Origin: JAPLJC01 sp963697965
GTDB taxonomy: Bacteria > Desulfobacterota > Desulfobaccia > Desulfobaccales > 0-14-0-80-60-11
Length of the DNA stretch: 64,000 bases
Direction: 5' to 3'
Assembly (NCBI GenBank): GCA_963697965.1
Contig: OY969108.1
Span: 1,674,001 to 1,738,000 of the forward strand
The position numbers and the translations under genes were made by a program. Within the stretch, counting starts at the first letter, position 1, and each line of letters starts with the position of its first letter. The notes below the pieces were generated by a model. It had not been told where the DNA came from, searched no databases, and saw only the letters and a list, made by a program, of their open reading frames with translations. Below, piece by piece: positions 44,299-52,453 of this stretch.

Positions 44299-44613
44299 AT
44301 GAAATCAGTAGTGACAATCCTTTTAGTGCTGTCGTTGGGAATTGCGGGGTCAGCATGGGCTCAAGGCGGTTCCGCGGATAATGGCAAAGCCCTGGTCGAG
44401 ACTAAACACTGCGCCCTGTGCCACAAGGAAGGCTCCACCCAGGGCAAGCCCATGGATGCGCTGGTCGGGACCCATGATGACGCCTACCTCAAGGGATCGC
44501 TCAGCGACCCCAAGAAAACCATCGGGCCCACGACCAAAATGCCGGCATACAAGTTGAGCGATGCAGAAATGGCAGACGTTATCGCGTATCTTCGGTCCGT
44601 CGCCAAAAAGTAA
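44299..44613 (+). CDS. Monohaem class I cytochrome c, copy 2
   Basis: Encodes the same 104-residue protein as 41104-41418; only one synonymous base change was seen. The haem site is CALCH with the same signal peptide. The ribosome-binding site is AAGGAG, 6 bases upstream. Confidence 0.92.
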   Translation: MKSVVTILLVLSLGIAGSAWAQGGSADNGKALVETKHCALCHKEGSTQGKPMDALVGTHDDAYLKGSLSDPKKTIGPTTKMPAYKLSDAEMADVIAYLRSVAKK

Positions 44614-44664
44614 AGGGTCTGAGCGGCTGCATCCGCTCCTTTAGCATCGATTTGGAACTCCTTC

Positions 44665-44835
44665 ATGAATGGGCAAAAGGCCCCGCGTCCCAAATTCGTC
44701 TCCGCCCTGTTAGGCAAGCCGGTTGGCATCTTCGGCCTGGTGCTGGCCGTATTCAGCCTGTTTGCCGCGCTTTGCCCGATAGGATATGACTGCCCCGCTA
44801 GCACTCCACCCGCCGTGCCGGGAAGCAAACCATGA
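44665..44835 (+). CDS. 56-residue membrane peptide, copy 2
   Basis: Identical in sequence to the peptide at 41470-41640, with the same ATGA overlap with the following multihaem gene. Full preservation in both modules supports it as a real gene, although the whole region lies in a tract of near identity. Confidence 0.7.
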   Translation: MNGQKAPRPKFVSALLGKPVGIFGLVLAVFSLFAALCPIGYDCPASTPPAVPGSKP

Positions 44836-46730
44836 AAACGCTGCTGCGAGCGGCTGGTTTATTGGCGCTATTGCTGATGGTTGCCGGTACGGCGCGCGCG
44901 ATAGAAAACTCGGATTGTTTCGCCTGTCACAGCGCCAAAGACCTGACTAAGACCGACAAGGCCGGCCAGGTGGTGTCGCTGTTTGTGGATGAGAAGGAAT
45001 ACGAGGCGTCCATCCACGGCAAGAATCGCTGCACCAGTTGCCATACCGATATCACCGAGGTGCCGCATCCGGACGGTTTCACGCCCAAGCCGGTGGCTTG
45101 CAGCGCCTGTCACCGGTTGGAGACGGAAATTTACCTGAAAAGCGACCACGGTCAGGCGGTCGCCAGCGAATCCGAAGCCGCCTCATGCAAGGATTGTCAC
45201 GGACACTCGCATACGTTGTTGAACTTCCTGAACCCGCTGTCGCCGGTCAACCGCGCGAACATTCCGCAGACCTGTGGTCATTGCCATGGCAATACCGCGG
45301 AGATGGCGAAGTTCAATCTCTATCAGAGCGCGCCAGTCGTGACGTACGACCTCACCGTGCACGGCCTGGCGTTGAAACGCGGTATCACGGCGGCGGCGGT
45401 CTGCACGGATTGTCACGGGTCGCACGATCTGCACAAGTCCACCAACCCGGCCTCGAAGCTCTACTGGCAGAACGTTCCCGACACGTGCGGCAAGTGTCAC
45501 GAGAACGTCAAGAACATCTACGAGCGCAGCGTGCACGGCAAGGCGGTTGCCAGGGGCGTTCGGGACGCCCCGGTCTGCACGGATTGTCACGGCGAACACA
45601 CGATTCAGGCAGTCACTGTGGCCAGTTCCAAAGTTTCTGCGGCGCATATTCCGGAGACGTGCGGGCACTGTCACGGCTCGGTACGCATCGCCAGCCAGTA
45701 CCAGATGTCGTCGAAGGTCGTGGAGACGATGGAGAGTTTTCATGGTCTGGTGGAGCAGTTTGGCGAGACGACGGTGGCCAACTCCGCGTCGTGCCACGGA
45801 TTTCATGATGTGTTGCCGCCGAGCGATCCGCTGTCGTCGCTGAACCCGAAGAACATGCCGGAGACCTGCGGCAAGTGTCATGCCCTTGTCGGCACACTCA
45901 CGAGAGGTGAAATTCACAACCTGCCGGGCGCCGAGAAGGGCAAGCCGTGGCTGGTGAACTTTATTGCTCTATTTTTCAATGTCATCATCGTGCTGACGAT
46001 TGGCGGCATGTTGGCGTTCAACGCGTTGGACTACGTCGCCAAGACGCGGGCGCACCTCCGGAAAGTCCGGGAGTCGGCTGACAGCGAAGTGCTCCTGTCC
46101 AGGTGGACGCGGTACCAACACCTGGGCGTGACGATCCTGTTCATCATACTCGCTTATACCGGCTTCGCCCATAAGTATCCCGATGCGTTTTTCAGTTGGC
46201 CGTTCAAGCTGCTAAAAAATGGCGAATACATGCGCGGCATGATCCACCGCATCACGGGCTGCGCGTTTGCCGGGCTGTTTTTCGTCCAACTGGTGGCGCT
46301 GTGCTGCACGCGGCCAGGACGGGCTCACGTCAAAGAACTCCGGTTCCGGTTCCACGACCTGAAAGACGGCGTGGGCCAACTGCTTTACAACATCGGCCTG
46401 ACCAAGACCCCGCCACCGACACGCCGTTGGAACTACGCCCAGAAGGCCGAGTATTGGGCGCTGGTGGGGGGATCGGTCGTCATGATCGTCACCGGCGCGA
46501 TGCTGATCTTCAGCGAAACCATTCTGCGCATGTTGCCGAACATCTGGGTCGACGTGGCTCAAGTCATCCATTTCTACGAAGCTTTGCTGGCTACGCTGGC
46601 CATCGTCGTCTGGCAATTCTGCTGGGTCATCTTCCACCCGAACGAGGTCTGGTTCATCGGCAAGAAACCGGCCCACGGCGAACCCATGCAGGAACATGGT
46701 GCCGCTGATGAAAAGACCAAGACTGAGTAG
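44832..46730 (+). CDS. Multihaem cytochrome c / cytochrome b fusion, copy 2 (ten intact haem sites)
   Basis: A 632-residue paralogue of the protein at 41637 with the same signal peptide, multihaem part and five-span cytochrome b part with all four His ligands (YQHLG, MIHRITG, VIHFYEA). The tenth haem site has lost its first Cys (SASCH, Ser codon at 45783-45785), leaving ten CXXCH. Several short deletions and changes occur in the linker and C-terminus (PNEVWFIG replaces PNVYPMNPAWLIG). The N-terminal 55 residues are almost identical to copy 1, the rest clearly diverged. It may be specialised or starting to decay. Confidence 0.88.
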   Translation: MKTLLRAAGLLALLLMVAGTARAIENSDCFACHSAKDLTKTDKAGQVVSLFVDEKEYEASIHGKNRCTSCHTDITEVPHPDGFTPKPVACSACHRLETEIYLKSDHGQAVASESEAASCKDCHGHSHTLLNFLNPLSPVNRANIPQTCGHCHGNTAEMAKFNLYQSAPVVTYDLTVHGLALKRGITAAAVCTDCHGSHDLHKSTNPASKLYWQNVPDTCGKCHENVKNIYERSVHGKAVARGVRDAPVCTDCHGEHTIQAVTVASSKVSAAHIPETCGHCHGSVRIASQYQMSSKVVETMESFHGLVEQFGETTVANSASCHGFHDVLPPSDPLSSLNPKNMPETCGKCHALVGTLTRGEIHNLPGAEKGKPWLVNFIALFFNVIIVLTIGGMLAFNALDYVAKTRAHLRKVRESADSEVLLSRWTRYQHLGVTILFIILAYTGFAHKYPDAFFSWPFKLLKNGEYMRGMIHRITGCAFAGLFFVQLVALCCTRPGRAHVKELRFRFHDLKDGVGQLLYNIGLTKTPPPTRRWNYAQKAEYWALVGGSVVMIVTGAMLIFSETILRMLPNIWVDVAQVIHFYEALLATLAIVVWQFCWVIFHPNEVWFIGKKPAHGEPMQEHGAADEKTKTE

Positions 46731-46890
46731 CACCGTCCCCCTTGCCTGTTTGCTCGCCGGCATTCCCTAGCTGATAGCGGAAGAAGACAAGACGTCTGAC
46801 CGCTGCGGCGTCGGCCACGACCAAGAAACCAAAGACTGGGAAGTCTCCAAGCACGCCCGCAGGTCTATCCCGGAGGGTAATATGCGGAGT
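46708..46890 (+). pseudogene. Decayed start of a further cytochrome gene, copy 2
   Basis: The frame begins MKRPRLSSTVPLACLLAGIP and meets a stop at 46768. The same frame continues as LIAEEDKTSDRCGVGHDQET, then KDWEVSKHARRSIPEGN. CGVGH is one base from a CGVCH haem site. Homologous to 43549-43735 but damaged at different places. Confidence 0.45.
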
Positions 46891-47129
46891 CGATTAGCGT
46901 GGGGGAGTTACACCCTCACGCCCTCTCAGATCCGGAAGTGAACCTCTCGGCTCATCCGGCTCCTATCGACCAGCCAGGGTTCCTTCCTCCAGTTAGACCC
47001 CCAAGGGCCGGCCGGTGACCCCGGTTACTTGGATCTTCACCTGACCGTAGCCTCGGGAATCATGGCCGGCCAGGGTGTCATCAGCCATGGGTCAGGCAGG
47101 GCGGCAGGAGTTTTTCCTTCCAAACGCAG
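46891..47129. other. Intergenic region before the hmc promoter
   Basis: There is no gene. I see no clear structure apart from the start of the shared promoter segment (GGCAGGAGTTTTTCCTTCC) at its right end. Confidence 0.6.
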
Positions 47130-47166
47130 ACATTTTTTTTGGACAAATGAAGAAAATTAGCATAAT
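47130..47166 (+). promoter_or_regulatory. Shared cytochrome-island promoter, copy 3 (hmc operon)
   Basis: GACAT, a T-tract, TTGGAC (47139-47144), a 16-base spacer and CATAAT (47161-47166), nearly identical to the promoters of the two cytochrome modules. The hmcA start is 193 bases further on, leaving a long untranslated leader with no recognised element. Confidence 0.75.
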
Positions 47167-47358
47167 CTTCATTGTTGGAAAATCGTTCGGGATATTTTTC
47201 TCAAGATAGTGCTTGTTGCTAAATCCAACAAATATTTTAGGCGAACTGGATAGATTTGCGCCGCAAGGCTTAATTCTTAGTGAATATCTTCACATAAATC
47301 ACCGGTTCCTTCTCAAGCAGAGGGGTCCGATTTTCCGGTTTATCCAAGGATTGGATTT

Positions 47359-49110
47359 ATGGTGAAAGGAAGACGACTCTTAAGCTGGGCGGGGATCCTG
47401 TTGTTGAGTGGCGCCGCCTCTTTCTATGGCATCCAGGCCCAGGGTGAGAAGGAGCCGCGGCAGCCCGCCAAAACCCAGGCTCAGGTTGAGAAGGAGCCGG
47501 TCCCGGCCGCCGAGACGGGGCGCCCGGATCTGATCAAGATCGGCATCCTGGCCGCCTCTCAGAAGCTGGAGCTGCCGCCGGCCACCTTCTCCCATGACAA
47601 GCATACCGAGGCGCTTAGCAAGGAAAAGAAGGATTGCACCACCTGCCACCTCCTGTCCTTCACCGCCACCGCCTTCACAGGCCGGTTTTATTTCAGCCGC
47701 GGTCCGGGGGCCGGAGCAAGAGAAATCTACCACGCCAACTGCATCGGCTGCCACATGAAGGATGCCGCGGCGGGCAAGAAGACCGGCCCCCTGGACGGGG
47801 AATGCCGCTCCTGCCATAACGCCCAGCCAGAGATCGCCGCGGTCAGGCTGGATGCCGGGTTCAACCTGGCATCACACTACCGGCACATCGCCTCCAAGGC
47901 CATACCCGCCTATCAGAACTATAAGGACAATTGTGGCCGCTGCCATCACCAATACGACCCTAAGACCAAAAAGACCTTTTACGCCCAGGGCAAGGAGGAT
48001 GGCTGCCGCGACTGCCACCTGGCCAAGGAGGAGAAGGACGTAAGGAGTCTGGAAGAGGCCGACCACCAGCAGTGCATCCTCTGCCACATCGACCTGGCTA
48101 AACGGGGGGCGAAGGAGAACCTCCCCATCGACTGCGCCGGCTGTCACGGGGCGAAGGCCCAGGCCCTGGATGCCAAAAATAATCAGGAGTGGGTGGCCAC
48201 GCTCCCGAATAAAGAAGTGCCGCGGCTCAAAAGGGGACAGCCGGATGCGGTCCTGATCACCCACGCCCCCCAGTGGGGGGAGGACAGGGCCGGCAAACCC
48301 TTCTTGATGGATCCGGTGGCCTTCGACCACCAGGCCCACGAGAAGTTCAACGACACCTGCCGGGTTTGCCACCATTCTTCCATGGATGCCTGCGAGAAGT
48401 GCCACACCCTGATGGGGGCCAAGGATGGAAAGTTCGTCTCCTTCGAGAAGGCGATGCACTCTCTTTCGAGCCGGGCGAGCTGCCTGGGTTGCCATAACGG
48501 GCTGCAGGCCCCGGCGGAGTGCGCCGGCTGCCACAACCACCTCGGCAAGTCCTGCCGCCCCGATGACGCCGGTTGCCGGCAGTGCCACCTGCAGGCCGCG
48601 GAAACTGCCATTCCCGGGGGCGCCAGCCCCAGCAAGATCTGCGCCTTGGAGCCGGCGCAGAAAACCGCACTGGCCCAGACCCTGCTCAAGGCTCGCAACC
48701 TGAACCCGGGGACCTACCCCCTGGAGGAGCTCCCGGAGACGGTTACGATCAGTGCCCTGGCGAACCGGTTCCAGCCGTCCGAGTTCAGCCACAAGAAGCA
48801 CCTTGAGGCGCTCCTGAAGGGATCCAAGGGCGATACCGTGAAGGGAATCAAGGGCGATACCCTGGCCGAATATTTCCACAGCGATCCGGGCACCCTCTGC
48901 CAGGGTTGCCACCATCATAGCCCGCCCGCCAAGGAACCACCCCGCTGCAGCAACTGCCACAGCGGCGAGAGCCTGCAGGCCAGGGAGTCGAACCGCCCGG
49001 CGCTGCTGGCCGCTTTGCACCGGCAGTGCCTGAACTGCCATACGGACATGCACCTGAAAAAGCCCGCCTCCACGGCGTGCAGCGAGTGTCATAAGGAAAA
49101 GCAGAAGTAG
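47359..49110 (+). CDS. hmcA: High-molecular-weight multihaem cytochrome c (16 haem sites)
   Basis: A 583-residue periplasmic protein with a signal peptide (GRRLLSWAGILLLSGAASF) and sixteen CXXCH sites, the number known for HmcA of Desulfovibrio. Cytochrome c3-like spacing is visible in blocks with extra His (FSHDKH, HYRHIASKA, FDHQAH, FSHKKH). HmcA accepts electrons from periplasmic hydrogenases or cytochrome c3 and passes them to the membrane part HmcB-E. An internal short repeat (GSKGDTVKGIKGDTLAE) lies near residue 490. Start ATG 47359 has AAGGA upstream. Confidence 0.93.
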   Translation: MVKGRRLLSWAGILLLSGAASFYGIQAQGEKEPRQPAKTQAQVEKEPVPAAETGRPDLIKIGILAASQKLELPPATFSHDKHTEALSKEKKDCTTCHLLSFTATAFTGRFYFSRGPGAGAREIYHANCIGCHMKDAAAGKKTGPLDGECRSCHNAQPEIAAVRLDAGFNLASHYRHIASKAIPAYQNYKDNCGRCHHQYDPKTKKTFYAQGKEDGCRDCHLAKEEKDVRSLEEADHQQCILCHIDLAKRGAKENLPIDCAGCHGAKAQALDAKNNQEWVATLPNKEVPRLKRGQPDAVLITHAPQWGEDRAGKPFLMDPVAFDHQAHEKFNDTCRVCHHSSMDACEKCHTLMGAKDGKFVSFEKAMHSLSSRASCLGCHNGLQAPAECAGCHNHLGKSCRPDDAGCRQCHLQAAETAIPGGASPSKICALEPAQKTALAQTLLKARNLNPGTYPLEELPETVTISALANRFQPSEFSHKKHLEALLKGSKGDTVKGIKGDTLAEYFHSDPGTLCQGCHHHSPPAKEPPRCSNCHSGESLQARESNRPALLAALHRQCLNCHTDMHLKKPASTACSECHKEKQK

Positions 49111-49139
49111 CCGGCAGGGGCCGGTTAAGGAGCACGTTC

Positions 49140-50192
49140 ATGTTGCGAAGAACCTTTCTTGGCCTGCTGGGAGCCGCGGGACTGGGCGCCGCCTTGGGCA
49201 AGCCGGCCCGAGCCGCAGGCAACCAAGAGTTTACCGGATATCCCGAAAGCTTCGGGGTGTTGTTTGACGCCACCCGCTGCATCGGTTGCCGCAGTTGCGA
49301 GGCCGGGTGCAATAAGGTGAACGAGCTGCCGCCTCCACCCGAGCCTTTCGACGACCTGAGTGTCTTTAAGGTGAAGCGGCGGACCCATTGGTGGACCTAT
49401 ACGGTGGTCAACCGGTATGAGATCCCGGGCGCCCCCCGCCCGGTATTCAAAAAGTGGCAGTGCAACCACTGTCTGGAGCCGGCCTGCGCTGACTCCTGCT
49501 TCGTGCGGGCCTACACCAAGACCAGCCAGGGGGCGGTGATCTGGGACGGCACGGTGTGCGTGGGCTGCCGTTACTGCATGATCGCCTGCCCTTTCGATAT
49601 TCCCACCTTCGAATACAACGAGCCTCTGACCCCTCGCATCATGAAATGCACCATGTGCTACCCCCTGATCACTTCGGGCAAGCTGACGGTGCCGGGCTGC
49701 GTGGGCGCCTGCCCGGTTGAGGCCCTGGTTTACGGCAAACGCCGGGATCTGCTCCAGATTGCCCGTGAGCGTTTCCAGGCCATTCCGGGCCATTACCTGA
49801 ACCATATTTACGGGGAGCACGAAATGGGAGGCACCAACTGGCTCTACATCTCGGGAGTGCCCTTCCGGACCCTGGGCATGCGTGAGGACCTGGGGGTGGT
49901 GCCGGCCCCGGAACTCACCTCCGGGGCGCTGGCTGGGGTGCCTCTGGTGGCCGCGGCCTGGCCGGTGCTCTTGACCGGCATCTATGCGATTTCCAAGCGC
50001 AAGGATAAGATTGCCCAGCAGGAGACGGCCCAGGCGGTGGCCCGGGCTGTGGCCCAGGCCCAGGCGGAGGCCGAGGGCAAGCTAAAGTCGGCCATGACCA
50101 AGGTCGAGGCCGAAAAGAAGGCCGCCATCGAGCGGGAGGTCAAGAAGGCCCTGGCAGAAGCCGCCAAGCCTCAGACCCCGGAGGGCGAATAG
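49140..50192 (+). CDS. hmcB: Hmc complex iron-sulfur subunit
   Basis: A 350-residue protein with a twin-arginine-like N-terminus (MLRRTFLGLLGAAGLGAALG), placing it on the periplasmic side. Four 4Fe-4S Cys groups can be traced: CIGCRSCEAGC, CNHCLEPACADSC, CVGCRYCMIAC and CTMCYPL...CVGAC. A C-terminal membrane span (about 260-282) is followed by a long Ala/Glu/Lys coiled-coil tail (about 290-345) that should reach into the cytoplasm. It connects HmcA to the NrfD-like HmcC. Confidence 0.92.
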   Translation: MLRRTFLGLLGAAGLGAALGKPARAAGNQEFTGYPESFGVLFDATRCIGCRSCEAGCNKVNELPPPPEPFDDLSVFKVKRRTHWWTYTVVNRYEIPGAPRPVFKKWQCNHCLEPACADSCFVRAYTKTSQGAVIWDGTVCVGCRYCMIACPFDIPTFEYNEPLTPRIMKCTMCYPLITSGKLTVPGCVGACPVEALVYGKRRDLLQIARERFQAIPGHYLNHIYGEHEMGGTNWLYISGVPFRTLGMREDLGVVPAPELTSGALAGVPLVAAAWPVLLTGIYAISKRKDKIAQQETAQAVARAVAQAQAEAEGKLKSAMTKVEAEKKAAIEREVKKALAEAAKPQTPEGE

Positions 50193-50193
50193 C

Positions 50194-51444
50194 ATGGCCA
50201 CTGAAAACCCTGCCATGAAAAAATCCCTGTTGACGCCTTTTAACGTGGTGGCCGGCATCATCTTTCTGGTCGGCGCGGTGCTCACCATCCTGCGCTTCAC
50301 CAAAGGGCTGGGCGCGGTCACCAACCTGTCGGACAACAATCCCTGGGGCATCTGGATCGGCTTCGACCTGCTGTGCGGAGTGGCCCTGGCTGCCGGCGGT
50401 TACACCACCTCGGCGGCCTGTTACGTCTTTGGCCTGAAGCGTTATCACTCCGCGGTGCGGCCGGCGATCCTCACCGCCTTCCTGGGCTACTCCATGGTGG
50501 TGGTCGCCCTGCTGTACGACGTGGGCCGTCCCTGGCGGCTGCCCTATCCGTTCTTAGTGCGGTCCGGCACCACTTCGGTGCTCTTCGAAGTGGGTCTGTG
50601 CGTCATGCTCTACCTGACCACCCTCTTCGTGGAGTGGCTGCCAGCCTGCTTCGAGTGGCTCGGCTTTAAGAAACCCCGGGACCTCATCATTAGGATGACC
50701 ATGGCCCTGACCATCCTGGGGGTCATCCTTTCCACCATGCACCAGAGCTCCCTGGGGGCCCTTTTCCTGCTTGTGCCCTCCAAGGTCCATCCCTTGTGGT
50801 ACTCCGGTTACCTGCCGGTCTTTTTCTTCGTCTCCAGCATCGCCGCCGGCCTGTCCATGGTCATCTTCGAGGGGACCCTGTCGCACCATTACTTGCATGG
50901 CCAGATGGATGCGACGTACCTGGCCGAGCACAACGGCGTGATCCTGGGCTTCGCCAAGGGAGCGGCCATGGTGCTGGCGCTCTACTTCATGATCAAGGTG
51001 CTCGGCATCGCCATCGACAATAAATGGAGCTATCTGCTGACCGGCTACGGCGCCTGGTTCCTGGTGGAACTCCTGGGCTTCGTGGGCCTGCCCGCCTTCC
51101 TCTACGCCATCGCGGTGCGGGAGAAGAACCTGAAGCTTGCCAAGTGGACTGCGGTGCTCACCGTGCTGGGCATCATCCTCAACCGTTTCAACACCTCCCT
51201 GGTGGCCTTCAACTGGCAGCTGGCGCCGGCGGACCGCTATTTCCCCAGTTGGATGGAGATCGCCATCTCCATCTACCTGGTTACTCTGGGACTCCTGGTC
51301 TTCCGCTTCATCGCCACCCGGATGCCCATATTCTACGAAGATCCGCGCTACCGGCAGCACGCCCTCCATGAAGGTGAGGAAGAAGAAAGGCCGGAATTCG
51401 TCGAACACAAACTCCATAGCCACCCCCAAACCTTTGGGCATTGA
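50194..51444 (+). CDS. hmcC: Hmc complex NrfD-like quinone-interacting membrane subunit
   Basis: A 416-residue integral membrane protein of the NrfD/PsrC family with about ten spans (for instance FNVVAGIIFLVGAVLTILRF and LLCGVALAAGGYTTSAACYVFGL) and the conserved LYDVGRPWR. The family has no own redox cofactor and interacts with menaquinone or conducts protons. The start follows the stop of hmcB by one base. Confidence 0.93.
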   Translation: MATENPAMKKSLLTPFNVVAGIIFLVGAVLTILRFTKGLGAVTNLSDNNPWGIWIGFDLLCGVALAAGGYTTSAACYVFGLKRYHSAVRPAILTAFLGYSMVVVALLYDVGRPWRLPYPFLVRSGTTSVLFEVGLCVMLYLTTLFVEWLPACFEWLGFKKPRDLIIRMTMALTILGVILSTMHQSSLGALFLLVPSKVHPLWYSGYLPVFFFVSSIAAGLSMVIFEGTLSHHYLHGQMDATYLAEHNGVILGFAKGAAMVLALYFMIKVLGIAIDNKWSYLLTGYGAWFLVELLGFVGLPAFLYAIAVREKNLKLAKWTAVLTVLGIILNRFNTSLVAFNWQLAPADRYFPSWMEIAISIYLVTLGLLVFRFIATRMPIFYEDPRYRQHALHEGEEEERPEFVEHKLHSHPQTFGH

Positions 51445-51455
51445 GGAATAATGCC

Positions 51456-51599
51456 ATGGAAAACCATTTTTATACCCTGTTTGACTTCCTGGTCTACACC
51501 AAGGGTGCAGCTTACATCCTGATGGGGCTGACGCTCCTGGGCATATTGGGGTTCTGGCTCTACCTCACCGGCAGGGACGAGGACAAGGAGATCCATTAG
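51456..51599 (+). CDS. hmcD: Hmc complex small membrane subunit
   Basis: A 47-residue protein (MENHFYTLFDFLVYTKGAAY...) with one membrane span (ILMGLTLLGILGFWLYL) and a charged C-terminus. Position and length match HmcD of Desulfovibrio vulgaris (about 48 residues). A GAGG sequence lies ten bases upstream of ATG 51456; another ATG at 51451 is out of frame. Confidence 0.85.
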   Translation: MENHFYTLFDFLVYTKGAAYILMGLTLLGILGFWLYLTGRDEDKEIH

Positions 51600-51638
51600 C
51601 ACAAAGGGCCGCACCGCGGCCTTGGGGAGAACTTGCGC

Positions 51639-52322
51639 ATGCCGCGATTGTATGAGCTCATCACCGGCCCACTGCTGTGGCTGTCCTTCGGAATCTTTTT
51701 CGTCGGGCTGACTTTCAGGGTGGTGCGTTATTTCCAGGGCCTTGACTGGCAGTTGGACCGGGTGGCCTACCGTGCCCATCCGGGCCTGGGCCTCAAGGGG
51801 GCGCTGCGTTCCATCGTCCACTGGCTGGTGCCTTTCTGGTCCGAGGGTTGGCGGGCCAAGCCCTTGTATACCTTGATTTTCTTCATTTTCCATGTCGGGT
51901 TGGTGCTCACCCCCCTGTTCCTGCTGGGGCATGCCGTCATGTTCAAGGAGCGCTGGGGAGTGAACCTTCCCACGCTCTCCATGGGATTGGCCGACGTCCT
52001 GACCATCGCGGTCATGATCACTGCCGTCTGCATCGCCAGCCGCCGCCTCGGCTTGCCCGAGGTCCGCATAGTTACCACCTGCTATGACTTTTTGCTGCTG
52101 CTGCTCAGCGTCGCCCCCTTTGTTACCGGATTTCTGGCGGTGCACCAGGCCACCCACTATCAACTCTGGCTTTACTCCCACATCCTGAGCGGCGAGCTCC
52201 TGCTCATCGCCATTCCCAGCACCAAGCTTTTCCATGTGGTGGGCTTCTTCCTCTCCCGTGGCCAAATCGGCGCCGACTTCGGCATCAAACGCGGCTATAA
52301 GGGAAAAGGCTTTGCCTGGTGA
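51639..52322 (+). CDS. hmcE: Hmc complex cytochrome b-type membrane subunit
   Basis: A 227-residue membrane protein resembling the gamma subunit of nitrate reductase (NarI) and DsrM, with about six spans and candidate b-haem His at FFIFHVGLVLTPLFLLGH and VHQATHY...YSHILSGELLL. ATG 51639 is preferred to a TTG two codons upstream, since GGGGAGA sits eight bases before it. It should hold b haems and face the quinone pool. Confidence 0.9.
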   Translation: MPRLYELITGPLLWLSFGIFFVGLTFRVVRYFQGLDWQLDRVAYRAHPGLGLKGALRSIVHWLVPFWSEGWRAKPLYTLIFFIFHVGLVLTPLFLLGHAVMFKERWGVNLPTLSMGLADVLTIAVMITAVCIASRRLGLPEVRIVTTCYDFLLLLLSVAPFVTGFLAVHQATHYQLWLYSHILSGELLLIAIPSTKLFHVVGFFLSRGQIGADFGIKRGYKGKGFAW

Positions 52323-52339
52323 TTGGTATGGAACAAATA

Positions 52340-52348
52340 TGGTATAAT
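52340..52348 (+). promoter_or_regulatory. Possible internal promoter before hmcF (extended -10)
   Basis: TGGTATAAT (52340-52348) is an extended -10 box in the 131-base gap between hmcE and hmcF. A matching -35 box is not clear. The gap is far larger than elsewhere in the operon. Confidence 0.4.
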
Positions 52349-52453
52349 CTAAGAAGAAAAGTTTTTGAGAATACCAAGTCACGAACCTAAGGCCATTGCC
52401 GGCGCGGGTGGCCTCCCCAGCAAAGCGGGACATATTTTAAGGAGTGAAGAGAC

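Larger units (their letters stand above)
40788..46890 (+). repeat. Tandem duplication of a cytochrome module (about 3.2 kb period)
   Basis: The segment from about 40788 to 43735 and the segment from about 43983 to 46890 are homologous over the leader, the monohaem cytochrome, the 56-residue peptide, the multihaem/cytochrome-b gene and the decayed remnant after it. The offset is 3195 bases through the conserved part. The 5' portion (about 41104-41806) differs by a single base by eye, while the rest diverges substantially, so divergence is uneven. Confidence 0.9.
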
